Source: Mesostigma viride
Taxonomy: Eukaryota; Streptophyta; Mesostigmatophyceae; Mesostigmatales; Mesostigmataceae
Assembly (NCBI GenBank): GCA_009746045.1
Contig: RPFO01000938.1
Span: 192,001 to 256,000, forward strand
Direction of reading: 5' to 3'
DNA: 64,000 bases
This document shows, piece by piece, positions 56,101 to 64,000 of this stretch. A model generated the notes under the pieces. It was not told the origin of the DNA. It saw only the letters and a program-made list of their open reading frames with translations, and made no database searches. Position 1 is the first letter of the stretch. Each line of letters opens with the position of its first letter. Made by a program: the position numbers and the translations under genes.

Positions 56101-56460
56101 GATTAATTAATTAATTAATTATCAACATCACTCCGTTGGGAGTAGATGTAGCACATAGCCCTGAGAAGGGGCATATGGCTTTTAATACATTCTAGGCTAC
56201 TTCATGCAAGGGTGGGAATGTAAGCTACCCCTGCTCTAGGTGCACCAGGGCACCTGCACCCTCATGGTCTATCACGCTATGCCCGGCGGGTAAGGGGGGG
56301 AGCATGCCTGTGAGGGAGGAAGATCATCATGGCTATACAAGAGCTAGGGCATGGCTTCTCGACAGAGAGCATCTCTCTGCATGGCATAGCATGGCGAAAT
56401 TCTTAATGCAACATCCATGGGGGTCCCATTATAGGCATGGCGTGGCTAAATTCTGAAGGC
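56101..56460. repeat. (ATTA)n tract and second-family retrotransposon end
   Basis: After (ATTA)n come CACTCCGTTGGGAGTAGATG and AGCCCTGAGAAGGGGCATAT. The same arrangement is seen near 61795, 63220 and 63550-63720. No coding sequence is seen. Confidence 0.5.
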
Positions 56461-56499
56461 AACATCCATGGGGGCCATTATGGGCGCACATGCGCGTGG

Positions 56500-57540
56500 G
56501 CCACATGCTAGGCTAAGCCTTACTAATCTACACTACTGGTATATATATTCCTATGCTGAGATCCAGCAGGCCTGTTCTCCCGTCCGTGCCGCTCAGGCGG
56601 TACAGCGCCACCTCCCTCGCGGCACTCCCTCGGTCGCCTCCGTTCAATCTCCCGCCGCATTCCCTGCTCGCGTCATCGATAAACACCAGAAAACCTACGC
56701 GGGTATTCTGCACACGGCTGATTGGATTGCTCTTTTCGCGGACCTCAACGCCCAGGGACATGCGTGGCTGTTCTCGCTTTCCTTGCGGAGTGTGGGCTCG
56801 GCGTACCTTCGTGCTCTTCCCATGGCCCCCCCATTCGCCTTGGCTCCCAGCCACTACTCGGTGGCGCTCCGGCACCAGCTATTTGCCCCGCAGCCTCTTG
56901 TTCCGGCCGGGCGGCCTTGTGGTAGCTGTGGGCAGCCGCTGGATCCCACGGGGACTCACTACCTTTCCTGCATGGGGGGCCAACAGAATCAGAATTGGTA
57001 TTTGTATTTGCACACTGTCCTCCTGACGGTGGTGCTCGCCATGATTCGGTCGGTTTTCCCCCACGCGAACATCCGGTCCGAGGATGCGGATGGCGCTGCC
57101 TTCTATTCCCCCAACCACCGGCCTGACATCGTGGTGCTGGACTTTGAGGGGGGTGGCCGGCATCTGCTTATCGACGTTTCGGTGGCGCGGCCCTTGGCTC
57201 TTAGCCACGTGGCTGGGGCCTCCCTCACGGCAGGTTACACGGCGGACCGGGCGGAGCGGGCCAAGCTCGACTGGCCTACGGCGACGTCGGGCACCATCGT
57301 GTGGTGCCCTTTGTCCTGGAGGAGTTTGGGGCCATGGGGCCCCTGACCTCCGCCTTCTTCAAGGAGTGTTGCCGGCTCCGGGAGGACCGGCTGGACCTGG
57401 AGGGCCAGCGGGCCTCATGGTCGGCGCGGACCTGGACGTCATATTGGCGTCAGCGCTTGTCGGTGGCGCTGACTCGGGCCATGGCTGACATCATGCTCCG
57501 CCGTACGCGGGCTGATTTTGCGGTGCAGCAGGGCTATTAA
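56500..57540 (+). pseudogene. Retrotransposon C-terminal fragment with zinc-binding and endonuclease-like motifs
   Basis: The frame to 57346 contains CGSCGQPLDPTGTHYLSC (a CCHC-like metal site), then about 90 residues later RPDIVVLDF and LLIDVSVARP. A CCHC motif followed by RPD and a second acidic strand is the layout of the restriction-like endonuclease at the C-terminus of R2-type and related non-LTR elements. After about 57290 the match continues in another frame (PFVLEEFGAMGPLTSAFFKE to a stop at 57540), so the copy has a frameshift. No palm domain lies upstream; the fragment is 5'-truncated. The family call is inferred from motif spacing. Confidence 0.6.
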
Positions 57541-58080
57541 TTAGGTTCCTCCCGTTAGGAGTTTCCATTGGTCTTATCGTAGTATAGAGATTTGACATGG
57601 CTCTGTATAGAGGTTTATAGCTGGGCGTTTGCTTTGGTTTGAGTGATTTCACTCTGCTGTAAGTAATTATATTAATTAATTAATTAATAAGCACGTGACT
57701 GCGTCACGTGGGTGCCAATACAGAGTAAAGGAACCTTCAACCCTATATACACAGTGAGAAGGAGGGAGGGCGCCCTAGCTTCTCTCACTGCCGCAGGTGG
57801 GCAGGCCACAGAGCGCTCTCTCCACGGCATGGTGCCGGGGCGCAACACTGTGGGTGCAATACAACCAGTGCAATACCATAGGTAGGCTGACGCATAGCTT
57901 ATGCTACAAATGTGAGGTGGGCTCAAGACGTCGGCTAATTAAGGCGCAAGCTGATGGCCACAAGGTGCCAGAGCTAATTGAAGGTACTATAACGCTGTGC
58001 GCTAATATCGTTTCAAGTGCTGTAATGCCTAAGCTATCCCATCATCGATTGCCCCCATCTAGACAACTAGCTGGAGTGCT
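57541..58080. other. Non-coding spacer with retrotransposon tails
   Basis: Contains an (ATTA)n tract at 57670-57690 followed by the inverted palindrome CACGTGACTGCGTCACGTG (about 57693-57711). Then comes a degraded copy of the 3' region of the local elements, with GCACCAGT- and GCCACAGAG-type pieces. No gene is seen. Confidence 0.45.
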
Positions 58081-59535
58081 CTATCCCGGGGAAGCCCGGG
58101 GGGGCTTCCACAGTTTCTTGTTGACGTAGAGGTCCCCGCCCCGCCAGTACACTTGGGGCTTCTCGGGGTTGGTCTTGTGGCGGATGTAGTCGGGCCACTG
58201 ATCGCGGCGTTGCTGCTGCTGGGCTGGCGTCAGGTCGTCGTCAAGCGACCAGGAGGTGTCCACCAGCTTCTTGCGGCGAGAGAGGAACCGAACTCGGGCT
58301 GTGATGTCGCTGAAGGTGAGGACCACTGGAGGGGGCCCAGCCTTGGCCCGTGGATGGGGCAGGCGGTAGGCGCCCTGCAGTATCGCACCTGGCAGCTGCA
58401 TGCGCGCCAAGAGCTGTTTCTTCAGCTCGTCGAGAAGAGAGTCTGGGGTCTCCTCCGGCAGCATGTCGAAGCGCCTGAGGATGACCCGGCAGCGGCGACG
58501 GTCGCGGTCAGCGGCCTCGCGGCGCGTGTCTTCCAGCTCCTGGAGCTTGGTGGTGATGGCGGTCGTGGTAGAGGATGCCTGGCTCTTGAGCAGGTCCGCC
58601 CAGGAGGCGCGAGTCGAGGGGTCATCACTAGCCCTACCAGCAGGTTGGGCGGCGATGGTGGCCGTTCGCTCGGCGATCTCGGGGACCTGCGTGGCCAGGG
58701 CGTCTACCTTGGCGGCAACTGCCTCAAGTTTCACGGTGCCTTGGCCGACTCGGCCTTCCACCTGGTTAAGGCGGGTGGTCACAGTGGCTGTGGCCTCGGA
58801 AACTTTGGTGGCAATGTGCTCTTGCGTAGCAGTAAACTGAGGCTGGAGCTTAAGGGCGACTCTGGCTTCAATGTTGTTGACCTTGGCCGAGAGAGTGTTG
58901 AGTGGGCCGTCAGGCGCGTTCAGGGCGGCGAGCTGCTCAGCCATCGGCGCCAGCTGCTCCGCCACTGCAGCTCGGATGGAGTCCGTGCTGGGGGAGGTGC
59001 TGCTCTGCGGGGATGCTGCAGCTGCTGTGGCTGCCCGTCTGCGCTCATGCAGGAGGCTCCTGAGGCCAGCGTAGCCAATCTGGGTGATGTCGTGGGCGTC
59101 GCAGCGCAGGTAGCTGCACATGATGACTGCCTTCAAGTACGCCTCCGGTTCTTGAAGCAGCCATTCCCAGGCGGGCTTGGTGACCTTGTCGCCAGGGGTA
59201 GGCAGGAAAAGTTCGTCATGGCGGGCCAGGAACTTGATAACATCGTCACATTGTTCCTTCGTGAGCGTAAAGATTTCCAAGATGCAAAAATCCCGCTGGC
59301 CGGCGCCGAAGCGGCGGACGTCCCATTTGGTATGGGAAGTTCGGGTTTTCTTGGGAATGGGCGACGAATTTGGCGTAGAGCACTGCGTCGAGGGAGGCAG
59401 ACCGGGGGGGAGAGCTTCGATCAGCGCAAAAAGGTTGGCGTCCGCAGGAGTTGATGTCGCACGTGCTGCTGTCGACGGGAATGCCGACGACAGCTCAAAA
59501 TGTTTGTCAAGGCTGCGTTTTGGTGGCATTTGCAA
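58081..59535 (-). CDS. Intact LINE-type ORF1 protein (484 aa)
   Basis: An uninterrupted 484-residue frame. Residues ~1-70 are Ser/Thr/Pro-rich, ~75-165 form a globular region (WDVRRFGAGQRDFCILEIFT), and ~175-320 are a long Ala-rich coiled coil. Residues ~330-430 resemble the RNA-binding region of L1-type ORF1 proteins (CRVILRRFDMLPEETPDSLL, then VVLTFSDITARVRFLSRRKK). The end reads YWRGGDLYVNKKLWKPP. ORF1 proteins coat the element RNA during retrotransposition. Fragments of the same family lie at 29358, 30896, 55775 and 59600. An ATG six bases in (59529) is an equally good start. No ORF2 follows it here. Confidence 0.75.
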   Translation of the reverse strand: MQMPPKRSLDKHFELSSAFPSTAARATSTPADANLFALIEALPPGLPPSTQCSTPNSSPIPKKTRTSHTKWDVRRFGAGQRDFCILEIFTLTKEQCDDVIKFLARHDELFLPTPGDKVTKPAWEWLLQEPEAYLKAVIMCSYLRCDAHDITQIGYAGLRSLLHERRRAATAAAASPQSSTSPSTDSIRAAVAEQLAPMAEQLAALNAPDGPLNTLSAKVNNIEARVALKLQPQFTATQEHIATKVSEATATVTTRLNQVEGRVGQGTVKLEAVAAKVDALATQVPEIAERTATIAAQPAGRASDDPSTRASWADLLKSQASSTTTAITTKLQELEDTRREAADRDRRRCRVILRRFDMLPEETPDSLLDELKKQLLARMQLPGAILQGAYRLPHPRAKAGPPPVVLTFSDITARVRFLSRRKKLVDTSWSLDDDLTPAQQQQRRDQWPDYIRHKTNPEKPQVYWRGGDLYVNKKLWKPPRASPG

Positions 59536-59599
59536 AATACTGCGTTACAGCCGTAACCGATTATACTAGCAGAAGTAATTATATTATTATTATATATTC

Positions 59600-59830
59600 C
59601 TAGTCTGAGGTGGCAGGAGGGGGCTGCCAGGGCTTGTGGTCAACGTGGATGACCGCCCCCCTCCAGTATACCGGCTTCCCCCTTGCGCTCTGCCGGAGCT
59701 GAAGGTAGGTCGGCCATAGCTCGCGTCGCCGCTGTTGCTGGGCCAGGGTCGTCGTCCAGCGTGAAGCGAGTCTCCGAGAGCTTCTTCATGATGCCCCAAC
59801 CATATGGTCACTGTGGGCGTTTGGTTCACG
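59600..59830 (-). pseudogene. Degraded ORF1 C-terminal fragment
   Basis: The minus strand retains CGCTGGACGACGACCCTGGC and other pieces of the ORF1 WTLDDDLTPAQQQQRRD region, with frameshifts. It ends in a TATTATTATA-rich stretch at 59576-59598. Confidence 0.5.
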
Positions 59831-60070
59831 CCTCACATTTGAAAGTGATGTCCTCCGGATTTTTGCCTTTGCACCGTGTGCAGCTCTCAAGGACATTTGG
59901 AAACATGGCATGGCTAACTACGTATAATGCATGAGCTGACTAGCTATACCTTTTTTAATGTTCAGTGGTTTTCCATTTGCAGGTATTTTCTCGTTAATGG
60001 TGGGAGAGCGATCGCAGCAATCAATTAAACACGGGCTCCCGTAGTTTCGGGAGTCATCGAGCACTATAAA

Positions 60071-61767
60071 TTAACCCCTAAATGGTCTGAGATCCTGCCG
60101 ATAAATCGGCTGGATCTTCACAATTTTGCAAACCAGATGCCATCCAACCCACCCATATCCAATGGCTGTCCTTGGGGGCCAAGCATGTCCATGAGTTGCC
60201 CTTCGGGTTGGTATATCACAACCTCACATATATGCAGGGTAGGCCATATATAACTGCCGTCAAAGTCAGGGGGGTCAAGACGCGCGTTTTCATTTTTGGT
60301 AGAATGTGCATTTTGAATTATGTTATAAGACCTAGGCACCTACCACTTCAGGGATGATAAACAATTAGTTGCTGAACAGTTTGAGCCATTGGGGTCATCA
60401 TTTGGGTGGGTATACCAGCAGTTACACCCAGTACAGCCCATAGGGGTACCGTTGGTAAAAAGCAACCAAGGGGGTAGGGGTGGGCATACTACCTACTAAT
60501 ATGGCCACCAACCATGCCAAACAATACATTTCCCTTCCACAATGATGGGGAAACATAACTGCATCATCACACTGCCCTTACATGGCACCTATGTGCAGGT
60601 GCCACCTTGTCCATGCTCGTAGGTAACGTGGTACGGATACCCTACGCAAGGCATGCATTCTAGGAGACAGCCACCAACAAACTAGTGATGTTGAGCCTAT
60701 TTCAGCCTGCCCTAGCAAGGATAAACTAGGCCTAAGCTGCTATAGCTTGCCAGGTGATGGCCAGCACACCTGGTGGCACATGCTGTCAATGGGAAGCTTT
60801 TACTCACCAGTTACGTGCTTGATGATGCCACAGAGACCAGCCAACTGCCTCACACTCATGCAATATGTGTATGGGAAATGTATAACAAACATATATGGAG
60901 GTATTCAAACCCATACAGCCTCTAAAACTTATCACCATCACCCTGTGGCAGGTCAACTGACTGAGGGAAGCATCTAAGAAGGGTGTTTTAGAAAGGGGCC
61001 AGGCCAGGGTCAAGAAAGAGCATGAATAATGCAAAAAGAATGTGCTACACAAGCTAGAACGTATATATAAACGTCAAACATCGATAGGAAAACGATGATT
61101 AAGCTTTACCAGGCATGGATGGCGTTACCTTGGCCCAGGCGGTGGCCGCAAAATGGCGCATTTCGGCACACCAAAGTTGTGCAGCATGGTCGCTGGATTC
61201 GGCGATTTCTGGCCACCCTTGCACGTTTACGACTACTATGTATCATAAAAAGTACAAAGAAACCAATATGTCCTTTAAAATACGCCGTAAAGGTATTGCT
61301 GTCAACGTTTCTATCGTCCGGCCTGATCGCAGTTTTTTCCAGCAAGAACGCTGCCGACACCTATCAAATGGCATTCCCGCGAACACAAAATTGGCCTGTA
61401 TGATCTTTAGGACGTATAAAACCAATATCCTAAGTTTGGCCTGAAAATTCGAACGCAAACGTAAATGCCATGCGTGGGCGCAAGCCGCCATGGCCAGGTC
61501 GTCGTTTTCCGGAATGCACGTTGTACGTGAAAAAGTACCCTGACCCCTTGTACTTTGACCGGCCAGAACACCTCTATAACTTTGTCAAAAGTATGCAAAC
61601 CCTAGTACCATGCTGTGAAGAATTTTATAAACTTTCGATCTTCTCAGCTAAACTTTTCCTAATTCTCAATAGATTTCGCGGCATCTGGTCCCCCGAGAAG
61701 GGGCCGATGCATCGGCTGGAACTCGATTTTTGGCGGAAAATCGGCAGCAAGACCATTTAGGGGTTAA
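60071..61767. mobile_element. Non-autonomous piggyBac-like DNA transposon
   Basis: The two ends are TTAA-CCCCTAAATGGTC (from 60071) and GACCATTTAGGGG-TTAA (to 61767). This is a perfect 13-bp terminal inverted repeat beginning CCC, flanked on both sides by TTAA. Beyond the 13 bp the ends remain similar with an indel (CTGCCGATAAATCGG against CCGATTTTCCGCC). TTAA duplication with CCC-starting ends is the piggyBac signature. The 1.7-kb interior has no frame above about 110 codons and no recognisable transposase, so it is non-autonomous or decayed. Confidence 0.7.
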
Positions 61768-62475
61768 ATTAAATTAAATTAAATATCATGACTCCGTTGG
61801 GAGATCATGTAGCACGTATTCCTTGCTGGATGGATGGGGGTGAGCGGAGCCGCGCGACCGAACTAAGCTAACTCTAGTAAGCTAATACTAAGCTAATCTA
61901 GAAAATGCTAACTACTCTACGAGCAGCACTTTTGAAAGCGCGCCCCTTCCTCCTGGGGCCTGGGGGGAGCTTGCCCACTGGGGCTGCCGTGTGCATGGGC
62001 GGCCTGGACAATCGTCTGCCACCTCTTCTTGTTCTGCGTACGTAGCAGTCCAAGCAAGAGAGAGGGAGGAAATGCGGTGTTTAATAAACTTAGCTGGGAC
62101 CACTAGCTAGGTCGGCCAGCAACTGCTGTAAGTAGTTCATGGCAGGTTTACCCATTTTTCTAGGAATGTCCTTGGGGCCAGGCCAGGTCAGGATATGCCG
62201 CCCTGGTTGGCCAAGCCGCTTGGGGGCGGCCAGACCGAGGCGGTTTCTACCTGACTGGTGCGAGCAAGATGTCCTACGAATTCTATCCTACGCTGCCTAA
62301 TCTCTTCTGAGATGCGAGGCACTGATACCCTTATACAAAGACTCTAATGACCTATGCATGGAAAACCCTGGAGGCCAACACACGGTACACAACCAGCCAT
62401 AGCCTTAGCTAAGTCCTTGTAAAGCCATGCTACGTCCTGGCTATGCTCAGATTACTTGCCCACGCTCCAATTGTT
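61768..62475. repeat. (TTAAA)n tail and second-family retrotransposon end
   Basis: (AAATT)n at 61764-61785 is followed by GACTCCGTTGGGAGATCATG. The rest, to about 62340, includes CTTCTTGTTCTGCG and AGTCCAAGCAAGAGAGAGGG, which recur near 63360-63480. No gene is recognised. Confidence 0.5.
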
Positions 62476-62702
62476 ATGATATGCTCACATGGGTCTAATT
62501 GCACCCACAGATCTTGCGGGATCGTTTATCGTGCCCGATTGCATGCAGCTGTGGCATGCCTCTGGCATGAAGGAGAAAAGGGGTCTCTGCCGGCCCTTCC
62601 TTCCTGTTGTGCACACACATGCAGGGATTAAAAGCACATCGGTGCTCCGTGACTCCCCAACGGGAGCAGTTTGATTAAGTAATTAATTAATTAATTAATT
62701 AA
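62476..62702 (+). repeat. Retrotransposon 3'-end block with (AATT)n tail
   Basis: Same order as the copies at 30690 and 32400: GTGGCATGCCTCTGGCATGA, GGGATTAAAAGCACATCGG, TGCTCCGTGACTCCCCAACG, then TTGATTAAGTAATTAATTAA. It abuts an RT fragment on the other strand. Confidence 0.6.
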
Positions 62703-63185
62703 TGGAAAACCCTACTTTCAGGACCTGTCGAAGCATCCTGGTAGCCGTGCCGTCCAGCCGGGTGGCCAGCGTGTCCGTGAGCGTCCATGCCTCGGCGCCG
62801 TAGGTAAGCACCATATATGAGGACCATGCAGGACCTTGAAGAGCACGCGCTAGCTTGCGGTGATCGCCCCGATCCTTCGAGCGCCAGTAGGGGTTGAGCG
62901 AGCGAAGCCTGGCCGGCGCGCCCAGGCCAGGCCGATGCGGATGTCCACATCGTCGGCGGTGTCGGGGAGCAATGATGCTCTTCAGCAGTTTGAAGCAATC
63001 ACGGAACAGGCCGGACCTCCGTCCCATCTAAAAGCCGGGGCTTCGGCGGGCAACTGGTAGCCCCAATCACCATATCGCCTCAGTTTTCGACATGTAGTAA
63101 TCTCCAACCCCACCCGTGCCTCCAAGCTCAGACAGTCCAGCCAGGTCTGAATGTGCTCGGGGCGCTCGATGAGGGTGGTATCATT
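62703..63185 (-). pseudogene. LINE reverse transcriptase fragment
   Basis: On the minus strand 63180-63060 encodes TLIERPEHIQTWLDCLSLEA, the stretch right after the YADD box in the copy at 28869-29315; 63027-62695 encodes LTYGAEAWTLTDTLATRLDG. Frames are broken between the two parts. The copy is truncated just after the YADD box, so the catalytic aspartates are missing. Confidence 0.65.
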
Positions 63186-64000
63186 AAAAAAGTTAAATTA
63201 TAAATTAAATTAAATTATAACATGCCTCCGTTGGGAGATCATGTAGCACATATTCCTTGATGGGTGGTGGAGTGGGGAGAGCCGCGTAATCTGACTATCC
63301 TAACGCTAATCTATCTAGGCTAGAAAAATCCTAACTACCAGGGCTATAGCTCATCAAAACGCCTCCTCCTCTTGGGGGGAGGCCGTGGCTTGCCCACAGG
63401 GTCGGGCGTGCACGAGCCTTGACAATCTTCTGCCACCGCGTCTTGTCCTGCATGGCAGTCCAAAGAAGGGAGAGAGAGTGGATTAAATTAAATTAAATTA
63501 TAACATGCCTCCGTGGGGAGGTCATTGAATTGAATTGAATTGAATTGAATTGTAACATAACTCCGTTGGGAGTATATGTAGCACACAGCCCTTGAGAGGG
63601 GGGCATATGGCCTATCATATGTACATCCTAAGCTACTTCCTGCAAGGGTGGGGATGTAAAGGACCCTTGCTCTAGGTGCACCAGGGCACGTGCATCCCCA
63701 TGATCTTCAAGCTATGCCCAGCGAAGGGGGAGCCTGTCATGGGGGGGAAGATCAGCATAGCTATACAAAGAAGCTAGGGCATGGCGTCTCAGCAGAGAGT
63801 TACTCCCTGCATGGGCACAACATAACTAAATAAAGCTAGGCATCATCTGGGGTGTGGCTCATCATAGGCACACATGTACATGATTAAGGAAAGCGCGTGG
63901 CTTAGCTAGGATAGTGCCTCTAGGAGGCGTACATGTACATGGCCACGGTCTATCTATTCTGCACTACTACTGCTGTATTCCCCTACTAAGCTGGGGCGTC
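63186..64000. repeat. Nested retrotransposon ends with differing pentanucleotide tails
   Basis: Three CTCCGT-GGGAG ends occur in a row, near 63225, 63505 and 63560. The first two follow (TTAAA)n tracts and the third follows (TTGAA)n at 63525-63550. The last is followed by ATATGTAGCACACAGCCC and runs to the window edge, like the block at 56125-56460. No coding sequence is seen. Confidence 0.5.

Noticed and set aside
58153-59454. 433-residue plus-strand frame opposite the ORF1
   Set aside because: Antisense shadow; the minus-strand frame matches four other fragments in the window and has a recognisable domain order.
60071-61767. Transposase gene inside the piggyBac-like element
   Set aside because: The longest frames are about 80-110 codons with no DDD/E-type spacing or family resemblance that I can see.

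Overview
This is nuclear DNA from a eukaryote of the green lineage that builds cilia or flagella; I cannot name the species. The green-lineage call rests on a plastid-type GIY-YIG/CGFS glutaredoxin fusion, a SWEETIE-type HEATR5 protein and short TTTAGGG telomere-like motifs inside introns. The cilium call rests on a DZIP1-like gene. Exons are short and GC-rich; introns are long and packed with tandem repeats. Most long open frames in the window are microsatellite translations or antisense shadows.

Layout. (1) 1-22343, minus strand: the 5' part (28 exons, about 1,157 codons) of a SWEETIE/HEATR5 HEAT-repeat gene that runs off the left edge. (2) 22344-26102: no gene; a nested set of small DNA transposons (a hAT-like element with an 8-bp target duplication, inside and around short foldback elements). 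(3) 26103-27281, plus: an apparently intronless leucine-rich-repeat gene of the F-box/AMN1 kind. (4) 27282-32669: decayed non-LTR retrotransposon pieces and a duplicated 298-bp SINE-like unit. (5) 32670-50250, minus: a DZIP1-like gene of 21 exons (perhaps one more 15-nt micro-exon), complete at both ends. (6) 50883-55090, plus: a complete five-exon GRXS16-like gene, divergent from DZIP1 across about 630 bp. (7) 55091-64000: retrotransposon territory with one intact ORF1, reverse transcriptase and endonuclease fragments, and a non-autonomous piggyBac-like element flanked by TTAA.

The most unusual observation is in the introns. Beside most SWEETIE exons, and beside GRXS16 exons 3 and 4, the intron carries one to seven degenerate copies of the neighbouring exon end, usually with its splice site. 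The introns look as if they grew by repeated tandem duplication across exon-intron junctions, leaving ladders of decoy splice sites. Exon models were built by hand from splice consensus, reading phase and remembered family sequences, so individual boundaries may be off by a few bases; nearly all junctions agree in phase.
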